This document shows, one piece after another, positions 16,082-23,962 of a stretch of 64,000 nucleotides of DNA; the stretch's first letter is position 1, and each line of letters opens with the position of its first letter. Under the pieces are notes generated by a model. It saw only the letters and a program-made list of their open reading frames with translations, did no database searches and was not told the DNA's origin. The position numbers and the translations under genes are program-made. The stretch lies in contig URNT01000013.1 in NCBI GenBank assembly GCA_900549235.1, positions 23,355 to 87,354 on the forward strand. Direction: 5' to 3'. Source of the stretch: an uncultured Clostridium sp. Lineage in GTDB: Bacteria; Bacillota; Clostridia; Lachnospirales; Lachnospiraceae.

Positions 16082-17443
16082 CTACCCACGCATCTGGATC
16101 ACCGGGCCGCCGTGTTTTTCAAGATAGGGCCGTGTGACCACCACGGAGCCAATGCCCGGATCCTTCGGGATCTCATACATGATGTCAAGCATAAATTCCT
16201 CCAGGATCGCCCGCAGGGCTCTCGCTCCGGTGCCCCGCTTCAGGGCCTCCGCGGCGATCCAGCGCAGGGCATCCTCCTCGAATACCAGCTTTACCTCATC
16301 CATGGCCAGAAGCTTTTCGTACTGTCTGGAAATGGCATTTTTCGGCTCCTTTAAGATCCGCACCAGCATATCCTCTGTAAGCCCCTGAAGGGTCACAGTC
16401 ACAGGAAGCCTTCCAAGGAACTCAGGGATCATGCCAAAGGCCCGCAGGTCCTCTCCTGTCACCTGGCTTAAAATATCAGGGTCATTTTCATAGGCGTCCT
16501 TTAAAACAGCTCCAAAGCCCATAGAGGACCGTTTGCGCAGGCGCTCTCTGATAATCTCCTCCAGATCAGGAAAAGCGCCGCCGCAGATAAAGAGGATGTT
16601 GTCTGTGTTTACCACCACAGAAGGGGTCATAGCATTTTTCTGGCTGGCTCCTACCGGCACCTCTACGGTACTGCCCTCTAAGAGCTTTAAAAGCTCCTGC
16701 TGGACGGATTCGCCGCTGACATCCCGGGTATTGGTCTGCTTTTTCTTGGCGATCTTATCGATCTCGTCGATAAAGATGATTCCCTTTTCAGCCCGCTCCA
16801 CATCATTGTCAGCGGCGGCCAGAAGCTTTGATACCACGCTCTCAATGTCATCACCTATGTAGCCCGCCTCTGTAAGAGAGGTGGCGTCCGCGATGGCCAG
16901 GGGTACGTCCAGAAGGCGGGCCAGGGTCTTTACAAGATAGGTCTTTCCGCTTCCGGTAGGGCCCACCATCAGGATGTTTGATTTTTCGATCACAATATCG
17001 CCGTCCTCTGCCTCGGCCCCCTGGCTTAAAAAGGCGCGCTTATAGTGATTGTAAACGGCAACTGCCATCACCTTTTTTGCCTTTTCCTGGCCGATGACGT
17101 ATTCATCCAGCCTGCCCTTGATGATATGAGGGGCGGGAATGTCCTTTAAGGTCAGCTCCGGTTTTTGCTCCTCCTTTTTCTTTCGGATCTTCTGCCTGCC
17201 GGGCACCTCCTGGACGGGCGGCATGGCATTCGTATCCGTAAAGCCCATGTAGGGCATACCAGGCAGCTTGGTAAAATCCACGCCTCCCTTCATCACGGAG
17301 TCAAATGCCTTCTGCATACAGTCGTGGCACAGATCCATCCCGCCGGGCATGGAGATCATGGCTCCGGCGCGGCTTTCGGGGCGGTGGCACATATAGCATA
17401 TCTTTTCATAGCGGTCGTCGCTGTTATTTGTCTGATCGTTCAA
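16082..17443 (-). CDS. clpX: ATP-dependent protease ATPase subunit ClpX
   Basis: A 453-residue AAA+ unfoldase. An N-terminal zinc finger (CYMCHRP...LCHDC) opens the protein. Walker A is GPTGSGKTYLVKTL, the pore loop is AGYIGDDIES, Walker B is IIFIDEIDKIAKK, then ESVQQELLKLLEG and the C-terminal small domain with RGTGARALRAI. The IGF-type loop for ClpP docking is not a clean match (SSMGFGAVLKDAY), so ClpP binding is uncertain. It diverges from typical ClpX and may be a paralogue. The best start is TTG at 17443, with GGAGAGGAG eight to nine bases upstream. An ATG at 17464 lies upstream of that site and has no Shine-Dalgarno. No clpP or tig is adjacent. Confidence 0.85.
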   Translation of the reverse strand: MNDQTNNSDDRYEKICYMCHRPESRAGAMISMPGGMDLCHDCMQKAFDSVMKGGVDFTKLPGMPYMGFTDTNAMPPVQEVPGRQKIRKKKEEQKPELTLKDIPAPHIIKGRLDEYVIGQEKAKKVMAVAVYNHYKRAFLSQGAEAEDGDIVIEKSNILMVGPTGSGKTYLVKTLARLLDVPLAIADATSLTEAGYIGDDIESVVSKLLAAADNDVERAEKGIIFIDEIDKIAKKKQTNTRDVSGESVQQELLKLLEGSTVEVPVGASQKNAMTPSVVVNTDNILFICGGAFPDLEEIIRERLRKRSSMGFGAVLKDAYENDPDILSQVTGEDLRAFGMIPEFLGRLPVTVTLQGLTEDMLVRILKEPKNAISRQYEKLLAMDEVKLVFEEDALRWIAAEALKRGTGARALRAILEEFMLDIMYEIPKDPGIGSVVVTRPYLEKHGGPVIQMRG

Positions 17444-17500
17444 TGTCTGTTCTCCTCTCCTCATAGGGGGTCTATGATACTGATACCTATATCATATAAT

Positions 17501-17526
17501 AAAACACTCCCTCAAACAAGAGGGAG
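17501..17526 (-). terminator. Intrinsic terminator after htrA
   Basis: Minus strand CTCCCTC, TTGTTT, GAGGGAG, then TGTTTTATTATA. Confidence 0.75.
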
Positions 17527-17544
17527 CGTCTTAATCCATATACT

Positions 17545-18816
17545 CTAAGGTTCCTCTGACGGCATGGCTTTCAGGGTCACCTCCACTGTTTTCTCCACAT
17601 ACTGGCCATTTTCCTGACGCTGGATGGTAAGGGTAATGGTGTCGCCCATCTTATAATAGGATACACATTCCTGAAGCTCGGTCATAGACCGTATGGTTCT
17701 GCCGTCTGCCTTGGTGATAATGTCCTTTTCCCGAAGCTCTGACTCTGCCGCGGCTCCATTTTCCAGGATCTTGTAGACATAGGCTCCCTGAGGCATATCA
17801 AAGGCCTTTGCGCTTTCTTCTGTAACGTTGGTGCCCTGGATGCCCAGATAGCCCCGCTCGGCTTCCGCTACCGGAGTCTGGGTCTTGCGGTTCATCAGAT
17901 CGCTCATAATATCCTGTGCCAGAGAAATGGGAATGGCATATCCGATGCCCTCTACCTCTGTGGATGAATATTTGGCTGCGTTGATGCCTACCACCTCTCC
18001 CTTCATGTTCAGAAGGGCGCCGCCGCTGTTGCCGGGGTTAATGGCCGCGTCGGTCTGGAGAAGTGTCCTGGTGGAATTCTGGGATACACGCACCTCACGG
18101 TTTAAGGCACTGACATAGCCCACGGTTACGGACTGGCCGTAGCCCAGCGCGTTTCCGATGGCTACAACTCCCTGACCTACCTTTAAATCGTCTGAGCTGC
18201 CAAGCTTCGCTGTCTGGATCTTTCCCTTTGTCTCCGGCTTGATCTGATCCAGAGGAACGGCGATCACCGCCAGGTCTGTATCCGGGTCCGTGCCCTTAAT
18301 GGCTGCATCTACCGCTTCATTGTCTACAAATGCAACCTTTAAGGAGGAGGCGCCTTCCACTACATGGTTATTGGTAACGATCAGAAGCTCGGAGTCATTT
18401 TCCCCGATAATAATGCCGGAGCCGCTGCTTGGCACCTCATAAGTCTGGCTGCCGCCTCCGAAAAACCAGTTAAAGCCGCCGTTCTGATATACGGTGGTGC
18501 TGGTAATGGCCACCACAGAGGGCATTGCCTGCTCTACGATCTCTGACACATCTGTCGCAGGGGCTGGTGCAGGAACCGCCTGGGACGGGGACTGGGCGGG
18601 CTCAGCTGTCTCCTGGCTGTTCTGGGAGGACGCCTGGGCAAAGGCGTACATATCCCCTAAAAAGCCGGAGGCCGCCACATTGACTCCCACCATCACGCCT
18701 CCTGATACCAAACCAAACAAAACAGCCCCTGCGGTTATCAGAACTGCCTTCTTTAAAAAACCGCCTTTTTTTCTGGGCGGTTCGTTATTGTCATGTTCAT
18801 TGTATTCTTCGTACAT
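17545..18816 (-). CDS. HtrA/DegP-like membrane-anchored serine protease with PDZ domain
   Basis: A 423-residue protease of the HtrA family for surface protein quality control. A charged cytoplasmic start is followed by one transmembrane segment (about residues 22-45). An Ala/Pro/Ser linker leads to a trypsin-like domain with His in TNNHVVEGAS, Asp in DPDTDLAVIAV and Ser in INPGNSGGALLN. A C-terminal PDZ domain starts at about residue 315 (RGYLGIQG). The triad is complete. AAAGGGGAAG precedes two consecutive ATGs; the second (18816) has the better spacing. It has its own terminator. Confidence 0.92.
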   Translation of the reverse strand: MYEEYNEHDNNEPPRKKGGFLKKAVLITAGAVLFGLVSGGVMVGVNVAASGFLGDMYAFAQASSQNSQETAEPAQSPSQAVPAPAPATDVSEIVEQAMPSVVAITSTTVYQNGGFNWFFGGGSQTYEVPSSGSGIIIGENDSELLIVTNNHVVEGASSLKVAFVDNEAVDAAIKGTDPDTDLAVIAVPLDQIKPETKGKIQTAKLGSSDDLKVGQGVVAIGNALGYGQSVTVGYVSALNREVRVSQNSTRTLLQTDAAINPGNSGGALLNMKGEVVGINAAKYSSTEVEGIGYAIPISLAQDIMSDLMNRKTQTPVAEAERGYLGIQGTNVTEESAKAFDMPQGAYVYKILENGAAAESELREKDIITKADGRTIRSMTELQECVSYYKMGDTITLTIQRQENGQYVEKTVEVTLKAMPSEEP

Positions 18817-18935
18817 CATTCTTCCCCTTTCTCTCACATCGGTGTACGAATGTAGTGTAACAATGATTTGTGATGAAAATGTGACCAGTTTATGATAAAT
18901 GAATAAACATAGCTGGGAGGTGGAGAAGAAAAGCC

Positions 18936-18972
18936 GCAGCCGCCCCCGGAGTTCTCCTCCAGAGGCGGCTGC
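18936..18972 (-). terminator. Intrinsic terminator after the LCP gene
   Basis: Minus strand GCAGCCGCC, 19-base loop, GGCGGCTGC, then GGCTTTTCTTCT, ten bases after the stop at 18983. Confidence 0.75.
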
Positions 18973-18982
18973 GCCGTACTGT

Positions 18983-21331
18983 TTATGAACTTTCTCCCGG
19001 ACCGATGATCACGGAGCCGGGACCGTTTGAGCTGTCGTCATCTATGACTCCTCCCGGATAGGGAGCCAGGGTTCCGTTGGCGGTGCCGTTGTTCTGGCTG
19101 CTCCCGCTTCCGCCTGGGCCGGTATTTCCTTCTGTACTGCTTACGGTTCCATTTGGCGGAAGAATGGTGCTGGAATTGTTTCCTCCGGGAGTGGTGGTTC
19201 CGGAGGATGTGGTTTCCGGTGTGGTCTCTCCCGGGCTGCTGGCGGAAGGTGTGGTCTCTCCCGGATAGGCGGATGAGCTTTCTCCCGGTTTCACTCCGGA
19301 GGACGGTTTTGTAGCTCCGGGCCCATAATCCTCAGGAGGATCGATATAGTTGCCGTCCGCATCTGTCTCAATCTCCAGGCCCCAGTCGTACTCACCGTCA
19401 ATGATGCTCTCATCTGTCTCGCCGGTACTGCTCTCGGACTCATTGGTCTCTACTGTGCTGTCTTTTGCAGCCTCCTCGGTTTCCGTCTGTTTCGGCTCTG
19501 TTGGCTTTGGTATATAGCCGCCGTCAGTTCCCACGCTTTCCACTGCCTGAGCCTCCTTATAGGCTCCGCTGTCGGAAGCGATCTTATTGCTGATCTTCTT
19601 TACCTGGTCGCTTGGCTGGTAATCGGTTTCATCAAAAAGGAACTGATGAAGGGCGATCACATTGCTTTCCAGAGTAGCCGGGATGACGCAGTCACCCTTC
19701 TTGCCCATCACCACATCGGTTCTTGCCTGTGGGAAGCCCATAGTCTCACCTATAGAATAGGTGGTGATATTTTTAGCCAGCGGAATCAGATCATCAAAGC
19801 GCACACTGGTCATAACCTGCGGGAACACCACCTCCATGATATTGTTGATCACAGAGAAATTCGACTGCTTCAGTTTGTCAAAGCAGAGCTGGATGATCAG
19901 ACGCTGACGCTCGGTTCTCGCGAAGTCCGTATCCATCTTACGAAGTCTTGCGTAGGCTACGGCCTGTACGCCGTCTAAATGGTTCATACCGGCCTGTTTT
20001 AAATGCTTTGAGGCTACATTGGTTGCCTCTACGGTTTCTGTGATATAGGCATTGATATAGTAGAACTCAGCCTTGCTCAGCTCCACATCCACACCGCCAA
20101 GGATATTGATGGCATCTGCCACTGCCTTCCAGTTAAAGGTGGCGTAATCATCGATCTGAATATCCAGGTTTTTGTTCAGGGCCTTAATAGCCTGCTCAGG
20201 GCCGCCTCTTGCGTAGGCCTGGTTGATCTTGTTATAGCTTCCATTGTCATCAATATTCATATAGGTATCACGGAATACGCTGACCAGCTTGATCTCTCCG
20301 GTGCCCCGGTTAATATTGCAGATAATAATAACATCTGCATTATTGCCCTTTCCAAGGCGTTCGTCACGGCTGTCCACACCGAACAGGGCCACTGTCCAGT
20401 AGCCTTCCATCTTCTCCACGATGGAATGGTCGATATTGGGATTAGTCATCTTTTCCATATTGACCTCAGAGGGAGCAAACAGAGACTGCTTGGCCTTAAC
20501 ATAGCGGATGCCGAAGATCCCCAGGATGATCAGGATCTGTACCAGCACCAGGGAAATGACCAGCCCTCTCAGGCCGCCCTTTTTACCGTCCTTGTCCGCA
20601 CCCTTCTTTTTCCTGCCGCTGTCCTTGCGGCCGGTCTCCTGATCCGAAAGGCTGTCTGCCTCCTGGCTGTAGGCCGGAGTAAATACCCGTCTCGGGCGGG
20701 CGGATACACTGGTCTCCCCGGAGGGTGAAGACTGACTGTTCTGCCTGCGGCTTCTTGGAGCGGATGCCTGGGTGCCGGTTTCCATAGAGGAGCCCAGGCC
20801 TGCTCCGGCTTCCGCGGAGGCCGCGCTCAGGCGGCCAGCCTGTGTGCGGACGGATGACGGACGGACGCTTTCTGATCCGCGGGAAGCTCCCGTCTGACGG
20901 ACGCTTCCTGCCTGACCGGCGCTTTCCGCACTTCGGGACGCTCCTGCCAAACGGGCATTTCCTCCCTGACCGGCACCTTCTGCACCTCGGGACACTCCTG
21001 CCGGGCGGACGCTTCCTGCCTGACCGGCACCTTCCGCTCCTCGGGATACCCCCGGCTGACGGACACTTCCCGCCCGCCCGGCACTTTCCGCTCCTCGGGA
21101 CGCTCCCGACTGACGGATCGTACCTCTTGGCCCGGCAGCACTTCCTGCCTCTCCGGTCCCCGGCGCCCGGCGGCTGACCGGGCGGGACATACCGGCTTCT
21201 CCGGCTGCATTTCCCGCCATACGGCTCTGGCCGGAGGACTCTGTACCTCCGGGCCCGGCCATCCTGCGGCTTCTGGCGCGGCTTCTTATATTTTCTTCCT
21301 GATTCATATCATTTTCAAACTCACGGTTCAT
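18983..21331 (-). CDS. LytR-CpsA-Psr (LCP) family glycopolymer ligase with repetitive N-terminus
   Basis: A 782-residue LCP protein, which by family attaches wall polymers or capsule from lipid carriers to peptidoglycan. Residues 1-250 are cytoplasmic, low-complexity and basic, and include a tandem 18-residue repeat (about 76-156). One transmembrane helix lies at about 255-277. The LCP domain begins at about 312 (ALFGVDSRDE) and includes the phosphate-binding arginines of SVFRDTYMNI and YARLRKMDTDFARTERQR. A Ser/Thr/Gly/Pro-rich tail of about 170 residues follows. ATG 21331 has GAGGA seven bases upstream. LCP proteins are usually 300-500 residues; the size comes from the disordered ends. It is the last gene of the polysaccharide locus. 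Confidence 0.9.
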   Translation of the reverse strand: MNREFENDMNQEENIRSRARSRRMAGPGGTESSGQSRMAGNAAGEAGMSRPVSRRAPGTGEAGSAAGPRGTIRQSGASRGAESAGRAGSVRQPGVSRGAEGAGQAGSVRPAGVSRGAEGAGQGGNARLAGASRSAESAGQAGSVRQTGASRGSESVRPSSVRTQAGRLSAASAEAGAGLGSSMETGTQASAPRSRRQNSQSSPSGETSVSARPRRVFTPAYSQEADSLSDQETGRKDSGRKKKGADKDGKKGGLRGLVISLVLVQILIILGIFGIRYVKAKQSLFAPSEVNMEKMTNPNIDHSIVEKMEGYWTVALFGVDSRDERLGKGNNADVIIICNINRGTGEIKLVSVFRDTYMNIDDNGSYNKINQAYARGGPEQAIKALNKNLDIQIDDYATFNWKAVADAINILGGVDVELSKAEFYYINAYITETVEATNVASKHLKQAGMNHLDGVQAVAYARLRKMDTDFARTERQRLIIQLCFDKLKQSNFSVINNIMEVVFPQVMTSVRFDDLIPLAKNITTYSIGETMGFPQARTDVVMGKKGDCVIPATLESNVIALHQFLFDETDYQPSDQVKKISNKIASDSGAYKEAQAVESVGTDGGYIPKPTEPKQTETEEAAKDSTVETNESESSTGETDESIIDGEYDWGLEIETDADGNYIDPPEDYGPGATKPSSGVKPGESSSAYPGETTPSASSPGETTPETTSSGTTTPGGNNSSTILPPNGTVSSTEGNTGPGGSGSSQNNGTANGTLAPYPGGVIDDDSSNGPGSVIIGPGESS
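20861..21106 (-). repeat. 54-bp tandem repeat inside the LCP gene
   Basis: Four units of 54 bp (21106-21053, 21052-20999, 20998-20945, 20944-20891) plus a partial fifth encode an 18-residue motif of the form GASRGAESAGRAGSVRQP. Units differ at several positions but keep frame and length. The repeats lie in the predicted cytoplasmic tail. Confidence 0.85.
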
Positions 21332-21397
21332 GTATATTTCCTCTTTCCCTACAGGACCATCTTCACATGATCCAAAGGTGAAGTGCTGATTTTCCTG

Positions 21398-21418
21398 GAG
21401 CATATTTGAAATATGCTC
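21398..21418. promoter_or_regulatory. Near-perfect palindrome between the sugar transferase and LCP genes
   Basis: A 10-bp stem, GAGCATATTT / AAATATGCTC, around one central base. It touches the stop codon of the sugar transferase. No T-run follows, so it is more likely an operator or an RNA-processing hairpin than a terminator. Confidence 0.45.
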
Positions 21419-22842
21419 TAATACGCATTTTTATTTATAAAGCCCTTAAACACAGTCAGGAACATGATCTTAAAATCAAATCCAATGCTCCAGTTTTCGA
21501 TGTAATACAGATCGTGCTCGATCCGCCGGGTGATGGATGTATCTCCCCGGTAGCCATTGACCTGGGCCCAGCCTGTCAGTCCGGGACGGACCTGGTGCTT
21601 GATCATATAGCGTGGGATCTCTTCCTTAAACTTTTCAACAAACAGGGGGCGTTCGGGCCTCGGCCCCACCAGGCTCATGTCTCCGATGAGCACATTAAAA
21701 AACTGGGGCGTCTCGTCAATACTGGTTTTCCTTATAAAGCGTCCTACAGGCGTAACCCTGGGATCGTGCGGAGTCGTCCACTGCTTCCGCTCCTTGTTTG
21801 GATCCTGAACCTCCATAGAGCGGAACTTGTACATCTTAAAAGGATGGTTGTGAAGGCCGATCCGTTCCTGGCTGAAGAACACCGGTCCCGGTGAGGTCAG
21901 CTTGATCAGGGCGGCTGTCAGGAGCATCACCGGCGAAAATACGATGAGACCAAACAGAGCGCCGATGATGTCCACGATCCGCTTGATCGTGGCATTAAAC
22001 ACTCCGGTCAGAGGCACATGGCGGATATGGATCACCGGAAGTCCCTGAAGGTCTTCCATATAGGGGATCGTCGGTATCATATTGTTATAGTCGGGAATAA
22101 ACTTCGTGTGGACGCCTGATTTTTCGCAGGCAGCCACGATCTGCTCCAGGTTGGCATATTCCTTGATGCTTAAGGTAATGGCAATCTCATCCAGGGTATT
22201 GGACTCCAAAAATACCTTAAGATCACTGAGGGGCCCCAAGACCTTTACCTTTTTGTAGGTACTGCCCTGCTTTTTGTGGTCATCCAGGATTCCCTGAATA
22301 TGGTAGCCCCACTCCGGGTTCACCGTCACCCGGTCAATAAAGCCCTCTGCCGCGCGGCTGTAGCCCACTAAAAGCACATGCTTCTGGTTGTAGCCGTTGG
22401 TGCGCAGAGAGCGCAGAAACAGGCGGATGGCCATCCGCTCCCCTTCCAGAAGGATAATATTTGCAGCAAAAAATGCCAGGAGCATACGGGCAGAGAAGCT
22501 CTGCATATGGATGATGAAGCTGCGCCCGCCAAACAGCACCAGCGTGCAGATCATCAGGCCGATGATATTGGCCTTGCAGATATTTGCCAGCTCCGAGCGC
22601 CGTCCCTGGATCCGCTTGGGAACATACAGATGGAAAGCGCCGTAAAGGATCAGGTACACCGGCACGATAAAGATCAGCGCTAGAAAATATACCTGAGGCT
22701 TTAATACACCCACCCCCGCCTGCCTGGGAAGGATCTTACCGCTGATCACCACGAACCATGCCAGCACATAAGCCAGGATGGTAATCAGAACATCCAGTAT
22801 GACGTGGACGCGGTTCAGCCGTTTCTGGTTGTCTTTTATCAT
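21418..22842 (-). CDS. Polyprenyl-phosphate sugar-1-phosphate transferase (WcaJ/CpsE-like priming enzyme)
   Basis: A 474-residue priming transferase that puts the first sugar phosphate on undecaprenyl phosphate. Four to five N-terminal membrane helices (to about residue 125) are followed by a CoA-binding-like Rossmann region (HVLLVGYSRAAEGF). A fifth hydrophobic segment (IVDIIGALFGLIVFSPVMLL) then leads to the cytoplasmic bacterial-sugar-transferase domain with SPGPVFFSQERIG, YKFRSM, FIRKTSIDETPQFFNVLIGDMS-like and VGPRPERP motifs. Full length for the family. A perfect TATAAT lies upstream. A second, different priming enzyme is encoded at 56.4-57.8 kb, so two glycans may be initiated. Sugar specificity cannot be read. 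Confidence 0.9.
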   Translation of the reverse strand: MIKDNQKRLNRVHVILDVLITILAYVLAWFVVISGKILPRQAGVGVLKPQVYFLALIFIVPVYLILYGAFHLYVPKRIQGRRSELANICKANIIGLMICTLVLFGGRSFIIHMQSFSARMLLAFFAANIILLEGERMAIRLFLRSLRTNGYNQKHVLLVGYSRAAEGFIDRVTVNPEWGYHIQGILDDHKKQGSTYKKVKVLGPLSDLKVFLESNTLDEIAITLSIKEYANLEQIVAACEKSGVHTKFIPDYNNMIPTIPYMEDLQGLPVIHIRHVPLTGVFNATIKRIVDIIGALFGLIVFSPVMLLTAALIKLTSPGPVFFSQERIGLHNHPFKMYKFRSMEVQDPNKERKQWTTPHDPRVTPVGRFIRKTSIDETPQFFNVLIGDMSLVGPRPERPLFVEKFKEEIPRYMIKHQVRPGLTGWAQVNGYRGDTSITRRIEHDLYYIENWSIGFDFKIMFLTVFKGFINKNAY

Positions 22843-22877
22843 TGTATCTCACCTTGGTTCTATCGAGAATCGTTGTT

Positions 22878-22906
22878 ATTATACATGATTGACTGTCATT
22901 ATTCTA
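22878..22906 (-). promoter_or_regulatory. Candidate promoter for the priming transferase gene
   Basis: Minus strand TAGAAT, 17-base spacer, TATAAT. The -10 is perfect, the -35 weak. It lies in the 109-bp gap after the GT2 gene, so the transferase and LCP genes may also be expressed independently of the long operon. Confidence 0.4.
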
Positions 22907-22951
22907 TAACATTTCTCTTAATTTCTCAAAAGTTTCCCTGTAGAATGGCGG

Positions 22952-23956
22952 TCAGCCCCGCTTTTTGGCGATCTGGCGCACCAGAAATTCCCAGATATAG
23001 AGAAATGTCCCGCTGACCAGTTCCAGCTCAATGGCCAGATAATTCTTTAAATGCTCCCGCTTCCAGGGCACCCGGCGGCACCGGCCAAGAGTAGAAAAGC
23101 CCTCCTTCACTCCCGCTATATAGTCTCCTCCAAAGCCCAGCCTCTTAAAGAACAGATACTTCACTCCCATCCCCACAGCGATGGGAAGGGAATTTAGGAG
23201 CAGCTGAGGATTTGGCATATTTTTGTAATTCAGGTAAATATTATTCCGGGCGGCCAGCTTTACCTTAAAGGAGTTGTACTTGGAGCCGCTGGTACCGCTG
23301 CCCACATGGTAAACCAGGGCTGAGGGACAGTATACATTGTCATAGCCTGCAATCCTGGCCCGGTAGCCCACATCGATGTCCTCAAGATAGGCAAAATGCA
23401 ACTCATCAAAATATCCGATCTCCTCAAATACCTCCCGGCGGTAGATCGCCGCCCCGGCACAGGCAGAAAATACCCGGCAGGGATGGTTATAGCCGGAGGA
23501 TGGCTGTCCTACTCCCCTCTGATAGGCCCAGCCCAGAAGGCTGTACATATCTCCGGCATCATCCATCAGATCCCGGTGGTGGAGCTGGATCATCTTGCTG
23601 CTGACGGAGAAGATCCTGGGAGAACGCCCGATAGCCTTTATAAGCTCTCCTACATAGTGGCAGTCCGGCTCCGTATCATTATTTAAAAGGATGACATACG
23701 GAGTTTTGGCGGCCCGGATCCCGGTATTGACCGCTCCGGAAAAACCGGTATTCGTATCCAGGAAGATCGAAGGAATCTCATGCTCCTTTAACCACTCCAC
23801 ACTTCCGTCTGTGGAGCCGTTGTCCACCACCAGCACTTCAAAATCCCTGGATAGCTGCATATCCAGGGCCTTGAAGCAGGGCTCCATAAAGGCCAGCCCG
23901 TTATAGTTGGGTATGACCACCGTTACTTTTTTTTCATTGGTTCTATGGTCTGTCAT
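22952..23956 (-). CDS. Glycosyltransferase family 2 (rhamnosyltransferase-like)
   Basis: A 334-residue GT2 enzyme. The nucleotide-binding start is TVVIPNYNGLAFMEPCF, then VVDNGSTDGS, the DxD-like metal motif in ILLNNDTEPD (about residue 98) and the ED-type base region YLEDIDVGYRARIAGY. The C-terminal portion has hydrophobic amphipathic helices, suggesting membrane association. It resembles dTDP-rhamnosyltransferases of capsule and O-antigen loci, but the donor is a guess. It starts six bases after the stop of the larger GT gene, so it is in the same operon. Confidence 0.85.
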   Translation of the reverse strand: MTDHRTNEKKVTVVIPNYNGLAFMEPCFKALDMQLSRDFEVLVVDNGSTDGSVEWLKEHEIPSIFLDTNTGFSGAVNTGIRAAKTPYVILLNNDTEPDCHYVGELIKAIGRSPRIFSVSSKMIQLHHRDLMDDAGDMYSLLGWAYQRGVGQPSSGYNHPCRVFSACAGAAIYRREVFEEIGYFDELHFAYLEDIDVGYRARIAGYDNVYCPSALVYHVGSGTSGSKYNSFKVKLAARNNIYLNYKNMPNPQLLLNSLPIAVGMGVKYLFFKRLGFGGDYIAGVKEGFSTLGRCRRVPWKREHLKNYLAIELELVSGTFLYIWEFLVRQIAKKRG

Positions 23957-23962
23957 AGGCGG

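Noticed and set aside
17443..17464. ATG start of ClpX at 17464
   Set aside because: The ribosome binding site lies downstream of that codon and in front of a TTG at 17443.
20861..21106. Repeats read as a CRISPR or minisatellite outside genes
   Set aside because: They are in frame inside the LCP gene and encode a regular 18-residue motif.
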